64,000 nucleotides of DNA from VXMF01 sp965206775 (GCA_965206775.1 CBDBKU010000001.1:496001-560000); one strand, 5' to 3'; shown: positions 19,468-28,663, counted from the first letter of the stretch. The notes: a model not told the origin generated them from the letters alone. Program-made: numbers and translations.

Positions 19468-20808
19468 ATGACCACTGACGAAGGTCTAACAGGGTCAGGA
19501 AAGGTTCGGAAACTCCAGACCGTGCTACAGGCGAAAGCGAAGGAAGAACCGAAGCTGCGGTTCCATGCGCTGAGCGACAAGATGTGGCGGGAGGACTTTC
19601 TCGGGGAAGCCTGGAGGCAGGTCCGCCGGAACGGCGGGGCTGCCGGGGTGGACCGGGAGAGCTTCCAGGACATCGAGGAGCGAGGCGTGGAGCCATGGCT
19701 TGGGGAACTGGCAAGGGAGCTGAAGGACGGGACCTACGCGCCGCAAGCGGTGCGGCAGGTGCTGATCCCGAAGAAGCAGCCCGGCAAGTTCCGGCCCCTG
19801 GGGATCCCCTGCATACGGGACCGGGTGGCGCAGACGGCGGCCCTGCTAGTGCTGGCGCCGATTGTCGAAGCCGACCTGCAACCGGAGCAGTACGCCTACC
19901 GGCCGGGGCGGAGCGCGAACGACGCGGTCAACCACGTCCACAGCCTCCTGAACAGGGGGTGCAACGAGGTTGTCGATGGCGATCTAGCCAACTACTTTGG
20001 CGAAATTCCGCACGCGGAACTGATGCGGAGCATAGCGCGGCGCGTGAGCGACGGGCGGATGCTCGGACTCGTCAAGGGATGGCTGGAGATGCCGGTCGAG
20101 GAGGACGACGGACAGGGCGGCACACGCCGCACGAACCGGGCGCGCAGGGAACGGAAAGGGACTCCGCAAGGGGCTCCGATCTCGCCCTTGCTCAGCAACC
20201 TCTACATGCGGCGCTTCATACTGGGCTGGAAGACGCTGGGCTATGCCCGGCGCTTCCGCGCGGAGATCGTGAATTACGCGGACGACTTCTGTGTGATCGG
20301 CAAGGCCCCGGCGGCAGGGATGCTGGCGGCGGTCCAACGGATCATGGGAGTTCTGAAGCTGCCGGTCAACGCACGGAAGACCCGCTGCCTGCGGTGCCCG
20401 GAGGAGCCGTTCGAGTTCCTGGGCTACCGCATCGGACGCAACTACCGCCCGAACGGGAAGGGAGCCTACATTGGCACCCGCCCCAGCAAGGCAAGCGTCC
20501 AAGGCATCTGCCGCAAGATCAGCGAATGGACGGCGCCAAGGTACGGGCAAATGTCCCGGGAAGAGATGATAGAACACCTGAACCGGTCCATGACCGGATG
20601 GGCGAACTACTTCCATCTCGGGCAAGTGAGTCCGGCCTACAACGCGATCGACCAGCATGCGGTCCGGCGGCTGCGCCAGTGGCTCTGTCGGAAGCACAAG
20701 GTGAAGGCCGGGAAGTACGTGCGATTCCCGGACAAGAGGCTGCGCGAAGAGTACGGCCTCGTCCGCCTCGCGCCAACGACTGCGAGCCTTCCGTGGGCGA
20801 AGGCATGA
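19468..20808 (+). CDS. ltrA: Group II intron reverse transcriptase/maturase
   Basis: A 446-aa intron-encoded protein that helps the intron fold and copies it into target DNA. ATG 19468 is preceded by AAAGGAG eight bases away, which decides the start over the GTG at 19438. The RT domain has the fingers motif IPKKQPGKFRPLGIP, the primer-grip region and the catalytic YADD (IVNYADDFCVIGKA). The C-terminal maturase domain has FEFLGYRIGRNY and MTGWANYFHLGQ followed by RRLRQWLCRKH. No HNH endonuclease follows, so target-primed copying would need another primer source. The frame is intact. Confidence 0.93.
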   Translation: MTTDEGLTGSGKVRKLQTVLQAKAKEEPKLRFHALSDKMWREDFLGEAWRQVRRNGGAAGVDRESFQDIEERGVEPWLGELARELKDGTYAPQAVRQVLIPKKQPGKFRPLGIPCIRDRVAQTAALLVLAPIVEADLQPEQYAYRPGRSANDAVNHVHSLLNRGCNEVVDGDLANYFGEIPHAELMRSIARRVSDGRMLGLVKGWLEMPVEEDDGQGGTRRTNRARRERKGTPQGAPISPLLSNLYMRRFILGWKTLGYARRFRAEIVNYADDFCVIGKAPAAGMLAAVQRIMGVLKLPVNARKTRCLRCPEEPFEFLGYRIGRNYRPNGKGAYIGTRPSKASVQGICRKISEWTAPRYGQMSREEMIEHLNRSMTGWANYFHLGQVSPAYNAIDQHAVRRLRQWLCRKHKVKAGKYVRFPDKRLREEYGLVRLAPTTASLPWAKA

Positions 20809-20819
20809 TTTCCACTGAA

Positions 20820-20852
20820 AGCCGGATGCGGGGAAACTGCACGTCCGGTTTG
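20820..20852 (+). ncRNA. Group II intron domain V
   Basis: The 33-base hairpin begins with the catalytic AGC triad (AGCCGGA), has a GAAA tetraloop, and closes with TCCGGTT after a bulge. It lies 11 bases after the RT stop, as is usual. Confidence 0.8.
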
Positions 20853-20984
20853 ACGAGCGGGGAGAGGAACCGTGGCTATGCGGGAAGGCCAGTGAGGCAC
20901 CTACAGATGGCGAAAGCCGTAGGAACACCCCAAAACAGCTACTGCTTCCTTGCTAAGGTGCGCGCGTCTCTCCTCGACTCTACT

Positions 20985-21058
20985 GCCCAGAAACTGGTCC
21001 CTTGCTACCGGCCCCTCAGCGGCTCACGGGACCAAAATGGCCAAATTGAGAATTCCTG
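20985..21058. repeat. Second, diverged IS right end beyond the intron
   Basis: It begins gcccagaaactgg like the copy at 18902 and ends with aattgagaattcctg, the terminal repeat that directly abuts the right target duplication. Its middle is diverged from both other copies. Because the target repeats flank this outer end, it is the end that was used for transposition. Confidence 0.65.
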
Positions 21059-23083
21059 GACGGAGGCTCGTGGGGTTGGCTCAAGGCGTGCTCGACTCGC
21101 GTAGTTCTGTCGACGGCGCTTCACGAACTTTGATGCCAACACATCGTTGAAGAAGTCCGAGGGCGCCTTGGCGTGGCTGTTGTTGGGTGTGGGTGCCCAG
21201 CTCATGTGTAGGAACTTCTGGGCTCGGGTAACAGCGACGTAGAACAGCCGGCGCTCGTCCTCGACGCAACCGCGGTAGCGTTCGGCATTCTCGAACGCCT
21301 CTGGGGGTAACAGGTGCCAGGCTGTCCGTCCACCTACAGGTCGATTCGGGAAACGGTTACGCACGAGTTGCGGCACAAACACTGCTGGCCACTGGAGACC
21401 CTTTGCCTGATGCACGGTCATTATCTGCACCGCGTCCGGAGTCACGTAAGCGCTATCCTGCCAGCCCTCGGGATAGGCGCGCTCGGCGTGGTGGCGCAGA
21501 AAGCCCGCAAACGTAGTGTATTTCTCCACTGGCTTCGAGTGGAAATGGATGCTCTCGAAGTCCGAGATGGCTTGGCTGAACTTGCCGAGGTTATAGAAGA
21601 CGACCTCACCCCGTTCACCGGGAACATTCTCCTCACGGAGACCAGTGGCCTCCAAGAAAGCCATGAATTGGCGTTGTAGGTTGTAAACCGCGAATTTGCC
21701 TTCGGTGGCATTCTGCATATTTCTACGGGCGTCGGTAGCCGCGACTATCGCTTCTGTAAGTGCTTCGGTCGGGATTCCGAGTTGTGCGCGCTCCCAAGCG
21801 GAGTGGAGTTCGGCCACACCAATCTCACCAGCGAGGTAGTAGAAGAGCTGCCGTGCAGCCTCCGCTTCGGGCTTAGCGAACAAGTTGTTCATTCCGGTGA
21901 TAACGTAGGGAATCTTGGCCGCATCCAGAGCGGCCATGATGGGTGCGCCGTCCCTGCGCACGCTGCGCAGCAAAACGGCCATGTCTGACCAGGCAATTCC
22001 GCGCTCGCCCTCGCCGTCGACGATGGCTACCCCGCGCAGTGAACGACAGGTCTCGGCAATGTAGGTGGCTTCCTCTTCTGGCGAGTCGAACGGAAGCGCG
22101 ACAATGTCACCCACTTTGTAGTCTTGAGCACTGGCAGCCTTCATCTGTTTAGACAGCCGCCGGTCAAGCTTCTTGATGAAATCCCGAGCCAGCGAAACCA
22201 CGCCCTCGCTAGAGCGAAAATTCTCCTCAAGAGAGATACGGCTCACTCCCGGGTATCGCTTGGAAAATGTAAGGATATTGTCCACATCACTGCCGCGCCA
22301 CTGGTAGAGAGTCTGGTCGTCATCGCCGACGATGCACACAGTTGCACCAAGGTCGTGAAGAATACGTATCACCGCCTCCTGCACGGGATTCACGTCCTGG
22401 TACTCGTCTACGATGACGTGACGTACTCGCGCTCTTAGGCGCACCCGAACCCCCTCGTTGCATTCGAGCGCTGTCCGCGCCTCCTTCAAGATGCCGGAGT
22501 AGTCCAAGTAGCCCTTCTCGTGCAGTAGCACCTCGTAGTCGAGTAGGTGCGAAGCAACCGCGGACGTCTGGAGTCTTCCCGGATCGGAGACCACGTCCTC
22601 ACGCAAGATGGTGTGCGCCAGTACATAGTGCGGCGTGTCGATAAACCGCCTAAGGCGTTTGCCGTCCGTTGTGGAGCTGAGAGTAAGACCGGACCTGCGA
22701 GAATTACGGTCCACGAACAAGCGCTGCTGGACCTCATTTAGAACCTCGTACTTCAGGAATTCGGGCACCTCCAACTGGAGCAGTTCGAGGCAGAAGCCGT
22801 GGATAGTTCCGACGTACATTTCTGCAAGCCCAATCACATCCCCGAGAGTCTCGCGACAGCGCTCGTGAATGCGCTCCTTGAGTTCCGCGGCCGCCTTTTC
22901 GGTGAATGTGAAAGCCACGATGTTCTCTGGTTTGCAGCCACCACCACCTGCATCGGCCGGCGACAGCAGTCTTACGACCCTACGGGCCACCACCTCGGTC
23001 TTTCCGGATCCCGCGCAAGCAATGAGTTGGAGGTTGCCCTCAAGATGGTCTATCGCATCCAGTTGTGCGTCAGTGAACTTCAT
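21059..23083 (-). pseudogene. UvrD/Rep-type helicase, N-terminal 675 residues of a split helicase-nuclease
   Basis: A superfamily 1 3'-5' helicase. The start MKFTDAQLDAIDH at 23083 fits the family Q motif; the upstream extension to 23182 looks noncoding. Visible motifs are ACAGSGKTEVVA (Walker A), AFTFTEKAA (Ia), VDEYQDVNPVQ (Walker B), GDDDQTLYQWRGSD (III), LEENFRS (IV), MTVHQAKGLQWPAVF (V) and FYVAVTRA (VI), so the motor is complete. The frame is cut at the target repeat of the IS. The nuclease half is at 16563. The truncated helicase continues 18 codons into the IS to a stop at 21005. The joined protein would be 916 aa, AddA-like in order, and probably acts on DNA ends in repair or defence. 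Confidence 0.88.
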
Positions 23084-23570
23084 TGGTAGTGTGCTTGGCG
23101 GCCAGAGTTGAGTCGGAACTGTTGAGGACCTCGTCTGGACCTGCGAGGGCGACCAATACCGGCACCACACGGACCTCGGCACCGCTCGCTCCTAGCCTTG
23201 TCGGTCGTCCTTCGCGATTCCACATCGTTCGGAGAATCTCAAGAGCCGATATTCTTAGTCATACCGTACTTTCCTTATTCGGAAACGTGGTCGCTGTCCG
23301 GTTCGTTGGCACATGGTCGCCTGCAACTGTTCTCGCAGGATCCTATGGCCTATCGGGTGTCGGTTGCGTAGCCATCGGTATGAACCGCATGGCAAGGGCC
23401 GTCGTCCCAGCCGCCAGACTCCCGATGCGTTTGACGAAACGGAGCGTTTGGAAATTATTGATCCTAACTTCCTGGCAGGACAGCTTCAGGGCTCGGTGGC
23501 GCCCACAAGGATCCAGAGGAAAGCAATAGGACACAAATGAAGCGAGTTCCGAAAGCTCAATTCCCAGCCG
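23084..23570. other. Spacer between CBASS operon and helicase gene
   Basis: Short frames on both strands do not look like proteins I recognise. The stretch separates the end of the Cap2 gene from the helicase start, so the helicase-nuclease is unlikely to be a simple fourth gene of the CBASS operon. No clear terminator was found. Confidence 0.4.
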
Positions 23571-25406
23571 TCACGGCGCCTTGACAAATCGTTGGTCTCG
23601 ACACGCGGGACAATTCGCCCGCGACCAAGGCCGTTCTACCGTCCGCATGCCGGATTTGTCCTCCCCTTGTTCGATTAACCATTCGTCGCTCCAGCATCCG
23701 CCAAGCTCATCGACTCGGCGCTGTGATGTAGCGAAGACATGACTGACGGAACGGGATGGCGGACTGAGCAAGCAGTCAAGCGCCACGTCGCTGATCATCG
23801 CAGTCACGTAGCTAAGCTCAACGGGACCATATGGATGGTAATGTGCGCCGCACGCCGGCTCCTCTTGGCTAGCATCCCCGCCGTCCGGCCACTCCACGAC
23901 CTTGAATGATGGCGATCCCGTCCGGCCGATGTGGCATTGAAAACAGCCGCCTTCGTGTCCGATTGCCACAGCATGACCCGCACAGGCGTGTGCTTCAGTC
24001 CAACAGTACAAGATCGGGCTGGGCCGACCTTGTTCAACATGCCAGCGGTTGAGAGCGCTTTCAGCGCCCCAGTCTCCGGTGGCTGCGATGATCAGGTCGG
24101 CCGCCTCCAAGAGCTTAAGGTCCCTCCGCTGGAACTCCTCCAGGTAGCAAGCCCGACTCTCGATCTGAAGATGTGGAAAGTCTGCCTGCAGCCGCTCCGC
24201 CAAAGACTGCGCTTTGTTGCAGCCAACTGACGAGGCACCCAACGGATGCCGACCGACATTTGGCCAGTTCAAGACATCATAATCAACCAGAACGATCCTG
24301 CCTGTGCCCGCCTGCGCTAGCGTGCAGACGACTGGCGCGCCGACCGATCCGCACCCGGCGACGACCACTGTGGAACCAAGCAGCTTCACAGTTCGAGGAT
24401 CGCTCGCGCGCCCGTGCACCCACTTGGGATCGGCACGCTGGACCGAACTTCGGACGACTGAACCCGTCGCAAAATAGCGATCAAGCAGCAAAGACTTAGG
24501 CACTCGTCCCGGTCTGAACCCCTTGGACAGGGGTTCAGCGGCCGACCACGGACCAGAACTCAAGGACCTGGGATTCCGTGCCTTCACCGCTATGAGGCCT
24601 GGCCCACCGCGGCCGAGCGCTCCAAGAACGGCCACAAGTTGATCAGGCTCACCGAGGGCGACTTGTCCGAGCGCCGTAGCTGCATCCTGGCCGGTAGCGA
24701 CCGCCAGTGCACGCAAGTCGGAAGCTGTTTTGGGGTAGTCGACGGGGAGCGGCGGCTTGGGCAGCCATATGAAGGCGGCCTCCTCGGTCCTCGTATGGAT
24801 CTCGTCCCCGAAACGGCGACGCACCCACCGGGCTAACGTCCTCGCGTCCTCTCCGATTATTTCAAGGCCCGTGCCCCTCCAGGCCCGCACAACGCGGGAG
24901 GGCGGTCCAGGCGTAAGCAGGCTGTAGAAGTGAGCTCCGTCCTCATTCGATTTGTAAGCCCAATAGGTCAAGAACTCTTCGCGGAAAACCCGCTCGATGA
25001 TCGACCCCTCGAGCAGCTCCTCGACCAACCGGACTGACCGACCCAACACGTTCTCAGCCACAGCGCATGGATCATCTGGATCGCACTCGGCCATGTTGGG
25101 CAGCAAACACAGAATGCCGTCGCCCTCTATATGGGGCCAAGTCATGAACGGCGGGCGGTCGACCAGGGCGGTGCGCACGGGGATTGATGGAAAGCCAGCG
25201 GTTGCCACCACGTCAATGCGGCGCACTACGTCATCCGAGAAGGTGACACCGACTCGCCAGCCGGCTAGGTACCGTCGGCGCGGATAGCACCTTCCGATCA
25301 CCTGCGTCCCAAGGCGTTCCGGCGCCTGCCCCGTTCGCTCGCGTAGCCGCGCCTCAAGCATTAGCGCAGCCTGACGCCAGTGGAGCGGGAGCGCCGTGTT
25401 AGGCAA
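23571..25406 (-). CDS. cap2: CBASS Cap2-type E2-E1 fusion
   Basis: A 611-aa ubiquitin-transfer-like protein that conjugates the CD-NTase C-terminus to a target and primes it. I chose TTG 25406 because GGAGG lies eight bases upstream and it overlaps the cyclase stop by eight bases; longer starts at 25424 (GTG) and 25469 are possible. The N-terminal E2 domain has Cys100 in EGDGILCLLPN. The E1 domain has the ATP-binding loop VVAGCGSVGAP near residue 350, an adenylation Asp in IVLVDYD, and the E1 Cys519 in EEPACGAHYHPYG. CFQCH and a final CPAC form a zinc site. No separate Cap3 protease gene is visible next to it. Confidence 0.88.
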   Translation of the reverse strand: MPNTALPLHWRQAALMLEARLRERTGQAPERLGTQVIGRCYPRRRYLAGWRVGVTFSDDVVRRIDVVATAGFPSIPVRTALVDRPPFMTWPHIEGDGILCLLPNMAECDPDDPCAVAENVLGRSVRLVEELLEGSIIERVFREEFLTYWAYKSNEDGAHFYSLLTPGPPSRVVRAWRGTGLEIIGEDARTLARWVRRRFGDEIHTRTEEAAFIWLPKPPLPVDYPKTASDLRALAVATGQDAATALGQVALGEPDQLVAVLGALGRGGPGLIAVKARNPRSLSSGPWSAAEPLSKGFRPGRVPKSLLLDRYFATGSVVRSSVQRADPKWVHGRASDPRTVKLLGSTVVVAGCGSVGAPVVCTLAQAGTGRIVLVDYDVLNWPNVGRHPLGASSVGCNKAQSLAERLQADFPHLQIESRACYLEEFQRRDLKLLEAADLIIAATGDWGAESALNRWHVEQGRPSPILYCWTEAHACAGHAVAIGHEGGCFQCHIGRTGSPSFKVVEWPDGGDASQEEPACGAHYHPYGPVELSYVTAMISDVALDCLLSPPSRSVSHVFATSQRRVDELGGCWSDEWLIEQGEDKSGMRTVERPWSRANCPACRDQRFVKAP

Positions 25407-26445
25407 AACGGCCGCCTCCGGCACTATTGACGGCGCCCGCGGCGGCCGAGGTCGACGACAGGAGCGCACCCGAGCGGATGATCGCCGGCGCCGTCACCGC
25501 AGCGCGCTGCTCATTCTCGAATCGCTCGCTAAAGAAAGTAGTTGCGAAGATCTTGTCCCAGCACTTGAGCGCCTGCTCGCGCGTACAGTCGGTCCTGAAC
25601 AGCGGCTGCAGCGTGTTGATTGCGGCGGTCAGCTTGTCGCGGAACGATCGCGCCCGGGCGTCGGCAGGCCCGATGGTGATGTAATCATCCGGCGTGACCG
25701 GATGCGCAATTTCGAGATCCCAAGTGAGCCGATCGCGTATCGCGACCATGGTGTCGTGCAGAGCGCGATCCTCACGGTCGTTCTGCCGGTAGCATTCGAT
25801 TACCAGCACGGAAATGCCGAAGCCGCTGAGCATACCCGAGCGCCAGCTATAGCGACTACGGGCGAATTTCTTTAGATCCCTGTTGATGCGACGCAACTGC
25901 TGGCCGTCGGCTGATCTTGCGCGCTCGTTCTCGTACCAGCGTGTCACATCGCGCGCGTCAGACCGCTTCCAGCCACTGCTCGCCGCCAACTCGTAGTGGA
26001 CCTCTTCGCCGAAAACAGTCGAGGTCACCACTCGACGGTAAACCGGCAGGTCGACATGGTATCCGGCCTCGTAATACACCCGCACGCAGTTCGAGCGAAC
26101 CTCCGGCGCTTCCTTGAACCGGCCGTTGTCGACGGCATCACGAACCATTTGGCGAGCCTGACGCGACGTCATATCGGCACCGCGTGGACCGACCAAGTCT
26201 TCCTTGCGGAAATAGATGCCATCGTCAATGTCGTAATCGTTGTCTGGGTCGCGGACCATGGTCTTCATGGCGTAGCTGCCCTGCGCGACGAACTCGATCG
26301 GCGCAGGTTTGCCCGCCATAGCCAGTCCCTTGCGCAGCCGGTCCCGGTTGGTGTTGCGCCGATCTCGCATCCTGTCCTGCTCGGTCTTGGGCAGGGTGAC
26401 ATTCTGGTTGTGATACGCTCGGACGTCCTTGGAACAGTCGAACAT
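25399..26445 (-). CDS. CBASS cyclic-nucleotide synthase (CD-NTase)
   Basis: A 348-aa cGAS/DncV-like nucleotidyltransferase. The G-S motif is at residues 56-57 (AQGSYAMKT), the metal-binding acids at Asp72 and Asp74 (DYDIDDG), and the third Asp132 in YHVDLPVY. The start MFDCSKDVRAYHNQNVTLPK is typical of CBASS cyclases. The C-terminal tail is flexible and rich in Ala, Ser and Gly (ending GGGRFA), as expected for the substrate of Cap2 conjugation. Its ATG shares one base with the capV stop (TAATG), so the genes are coupled. The clade and the cyclic product cannot be decided by eye. Confidence 0.9.
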   Translation of the reverse strand: MFDCSKDVRAYHNQNVTLPKTEQDRMRDRRNTNRDRLRKGLAMAGKPAPIEFVAQGSYAMKTMVRDPDNDYDIDDGIYFRKEDLVGPRGADMTSRQARQMVRDAVDNGRFKEAPEVRSNCVRVYYEAGYHVDLPVYRRVVTSTVFGEEVHYELAASSGWKRSDARDVTRWYENERARSADGQQLRRINRDLKKFARSRYSWRSGMLSGFGISVLVIECYRQNDREDRALHDTMVAIRDRLTWDLEIAHPVTPDDYITIGPADARARSFRDKLTAAINTLQPLFRTDCTREQALKCWDKIFATTFFSERFENEQRAAVTAPAIIRSGALLSSTSAAAGAVNSAGGGRFA

Positions 26446-27596
26446 TACTTTTCCTTCCTTTTGCCGAGGGAGACGCGGTCCCAGACCGCGCCGGACCCTT
26501 TCATAGCCGGTAGATCGATCATGAGGCGGCGGATCATCTCGCCGTCCTTGCTGTTGGGGTCATCGCAGACACTCTTGGTCAGGTCGGCGTCCGTGTGGGC
26601 CTGTGTCATCAAGCGATCCATCGCTTCCTGCCGGGTATCGTCGAGAGCCAGATACGGGATCATGCTGGCCGGCACAGGCTTGTTGGGGAAACGCACCCGC
26701 CGGATCGGACGCCCGCAGCTACTGATGGCATTGGTCAAGAGCCGCGCCATGTGGTCGAAGGCGAACTCCTGGGCCGAAATGCTCAGAGGCGCGACGTCGG
26801 CGCCAAGCGACCAGTCCAACATTGACCGGTGCGCCGACTTCGCGTCGAGGTGATCGCCTTCGTGGCGCGGACAGGTCCCAAGTGAAAAGATCTCAATCGG
26901 CCGGTCAGACCCGGCGATCGTAAGCGCGTCGACCAGGCCGACCAGGATTGGGTTGTTGGCCCAGAGGCCGCCGTCCGCGAAGACCTGCTGGGGTCCATTC
27001 GGATCGTTGGGATCGTTAATCGCCGCGAGCGAGCGGTAGATTGGCGCCGCACTAGTCGCCATGCAGACATCGACCAACGGATAGTTGTCGTCGCGCACAC
27101 CGCTGCACGGTGTCTTCTTGAATACCCACGCACGATGCTCGCTCATTAGGACAGCCGGTATAGACAGCGAGATTCCGCGCCCGCGGTATACATCGAGCAT
27201 GGTTGTGTCGCCGAACACCTCATCCAGCGCCCCTCGGAGTGCCTTGTCTCCGGCGCGCACGTACCGGCCCCCCTGTGTAGCTCGATAGATGGCACTAGTC
27301 TTACCGGCGATCCGCCGAGGAAAGATCTTCGGGCCATGGTCGCGATAGAGCCCAACTATCTCCGCCATCGGCCGGCCGATGGCGAGGGCGCAGCCGACGA
27401 TCGCACCAGTACTGCTTCCCGTGATCAGGTCGAAACCGCGTCCGAGATCAAGCGCGGATTCGCCACGAATCCGGCAATATTGATCAGTCAGCCGAGCAAG
27501 AAAGGCCGCCGAGTAGACGCCGCGCATGCCACCGCCATCGAGACTGAGCACGCGATAGGCTCGCTCAACTTCCTGATCTTCAGCAGGATTTCCCAT
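26445..27596 (-). CDS. capV: CBASS effector patatin-like phospholipase CapV
   Basis: A 383-aa patatin-fold lipase that, when bound by the cyclic nucleotide, degrades membrane phospholipids and stops infected cells. The oxyanion loop DGGGMRG is at residues 20-26, nucleophile Ser62 in TGSSTGAI, and catalytic Asp208 in FADGGLWANNP. No signal peptide is present, as expected for a cytosolic effector acting on the inner leaflet. It is first in the operon, followed without a gap by the cyclase and Cap2. A near-consensus promoter lies 60 bases upstream of the start. Confidence 0.92.
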   Translation of the reverse strand: MGNPAEDQEVERAYRVLSLDGGGMRGVYSAAFLARLTDQYCRIRGESALDLGRGFDLITGSSTGAIVGCALAIGRPMAEIVGLYRDHGPKIFPRRIAGKTSAIYRATQGGRYVRAGDKALRGALDEVFGDTTMLDVYRGRGISLSIPAVLMSEHRAWVFKKTPCSGVRDDNYPLVDVCMATSAAPIYRSLAAINDPNDPNGPQQVFADGGLWANNPILVGLVDALTIAGSDRPIEIFSLGTCPRHEGDHLDAKSAHRSMLDWSLGADVAPLSISAQEFAFDHMARLLTNAISSCGRPIRRVRFPNKPVPASMIPYLALDDTRQEAMDRLMTQAHTDADLTKSVCDDPNSKDGEMIRRLMIDLPAMKGSGAVWDRVSLGKRKEK

Positions 27597-27655
27597 TCGC
27601 GCGACCCCGCCGCAACCGAGAGGGGGTTGCCTTGGCTTCTCTGTCCATCCATAAT

Positions 27656-27684
27656 GTTATAGCGCCATCTCGGTATGAAGTCAA
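27656..27684 (-). promoter_or_regulatory. Sigma70-type promoter for the CBASS operon
   Basis: On the minus strand TTGACT (27684-27679) is followed after exactly 17 bases by TATAAC (27661-27656). This predicts a start near 27648 and a leader of about 50 bases before capV. Confidence 0.65.
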
Positions 27685-27691
27685 GTAACTA

Positions 27692-27714
27692 GATGTATTT
27701 CTTGTAAATACATC
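27692..27714. promoter_or_regulatory. Perfect inverted repeat, candidate CapW operator
   Basis: Two perfect 9-base arms, GATGTATTT and AAATACATC, are separated by five bases. The repeat lies 8 bases upstream of the capV -35 box and ends 20 bases before the regulator's ATG. A dimeric WYL repressor bound here could control both directions. Confidence 0.7.
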
Positions 27715-27733
27715 GGATTTCTGGGAGGAAGAC

Positions 27734-28663
27734 ATGGACAGAGACGATGAACGACTGCGCTGGGGGGTCCGCCGACGGTTGGAGTTCATCGACTTCCGCC
27801 TGTTCTGGGATGGACGCTTCAATCGCAGGGACATGGCCGAAGCGTTTGGCATCTCGGCGCAGCAGGCCTCGGTCGACATCGCGCAGTACGAGAGGGTCGC
27901 GCCGAACAACCTCGCCTATGATCGAGCCGAGAAGGCCTACAGACGCACCGAACGCTTCAAGCCGGCCTTCATCGGCAAGACCATCGATCGGTATCTAATG
28001 CAGTTGGTCGCCTTTGAGAACCAGTGGATGCGCCGGGAAGATTCTTGGTTCGGCGCCTTCCCCGCCGTCGAGGTCGTCACACTTGGTGGCCGACCGACCG
28101 ATTGGGCCGTGTTGCTCCGCGTTCTCGAGGCAGTGCGCAACAGGCTGGAGATCGACATCGAGTACGGTTCGCTGACCGGTTCTACTCAGCCATCGCGGAC
28201 CATCGCACCCCATGCGCTAGCTCATGCCGCTAGACGCTGGTACGTCCGGTCGTGGTCGCGGGATCACAACGACTTCCGGGACTATAATCTCAACCGTATT
28301 ACCGCAGTCGGTGATTCACGGCCGTCCTCAATCGATCCCGCTTCGGACTTCGAATGGGCCCACGAGATCAATCTTGTGATCGTGCCGAACCCAGATCTCC
28401 CAAGTGAACGAAGGGCCGCAGTTGCCAGTGAGCATGGTATGACCGATGGAAGCCTTGTTCGCTCGTGTCGGCTAAGCCTCACCTATTACTTGATGAGCCA
28501 GTACAATCTGGACGTAGAGCCCGGCGTTCTGAAGCCAGAAAAGCAGCAAATCGTTCTGCAGAACCGGGAAGCGGTCACCCAAGCCCGCACTCTGGTTCGC
28601 GAGATGTCCGTCCAAGCGCTCACACGAGCGCAAGCCCCAGATGTGATCGAGGATCGATCGTAG
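27734..28663 (+). CDS. capW: WYL-domain transcriptional regulator, CapW/BrxR type
   Basis: A 309-aa protein transcribed away from the CBASS operon. The N-terminus is a winged helix-turn-helix (RRLEFIDFRLFWDGRFNRRD, AEAFGISAQQASVDIAQY). A WYL domain follows with APHALAHAARRWYVRSW and FRDYNLNRI, and a C-terminal WCX-like extension (TYYLMSQYNLD). This matches the CapW/BrxR class of repressors that keep CBASS and BREX operons silent until infection. ATG 27734 is preceded by GGGAGGA six bases away. The palindrome in the shared intergenic region is the likely binding site, giving autoregulation as well. Confidence 0.87.
   Translation: MDRDDERLRWGVRRRLEFIDFRLFWDGRFNRRDMAEAFGISAQQASVDIAQYERVAPNNLAYDRAEKAYRRTERFKPAFIGKTIDRYLMQLVAFENQWMRREDSWFGAFPAVEVVTLGGRPTDWAVLLRVLEAVRNRLEIDIEYGSLTGSTQPSRTIAPHALAHAARRWYVRSWSRDHNDFRDYNLNRITAVGDSRPSSIDPASDFEWAHEINLVIVPNPDLPSERRAAVASEHGMTDGSLVRSCRLSLTYYLMSQYNLDVEPGVLKPEKQQIVLQNREAVTQARTLVREMSVQALTRAQAPDVIEDRS

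Larger units (their letters stand above)
18974..20965 (+). mobile_element. Group II intron (3' boundary approximate)
   Basis: The intron starts with GTGCGCC, matching the GUGYG 5' consensus, and runs on the plus strand, antisense to the host transposase. Domain I-like structured sequence precedes the reverse transcriptase, and domains V and VI follow it. The exact 3' splice site is not obvious; I place it before the second IS right end, somewhere between ~20935 and 20984. Confidence 0.78.
17298..21058. mobile_element. IS element carrying a group II intron in its right end, 9-bp target duplication
   Basis: The insertion is bounded by imperfect inverted ends CAGCGATTC (17298) and GAATTCCTG (21050-21058), and by direct repeats GACGGAGGC at 17289-17297 and 21059-21067. 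Removing it with one repeat joins the two helicase-nuclease frames exactly. It contains one transposase (minus strand), a group II intron with its own reverse transcriptase (plus strand), and two versions of the IS right end, one on each side of the intron. A cleaner copy of the same IS without the intron is at 57165-58847. Confidence 0.88.

Noticed and set aside
19468..20808. Reverse transcriptase as a retron or DGR enzyme
   Set aside because: It has a maturase/thumb domain, a GUGYG-type 5' end upstream and a domain V hairpin right after the stop, all specific to group II introns.
23083..23529. 148-codon plus-strand frame between Cap2 and the helicase
   Set aside because: It has no recognisable domain, an unlikely residue mix (Ser/Arg/Val) and no ribosome site. 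It starts inside the helicase start region on the other strand.
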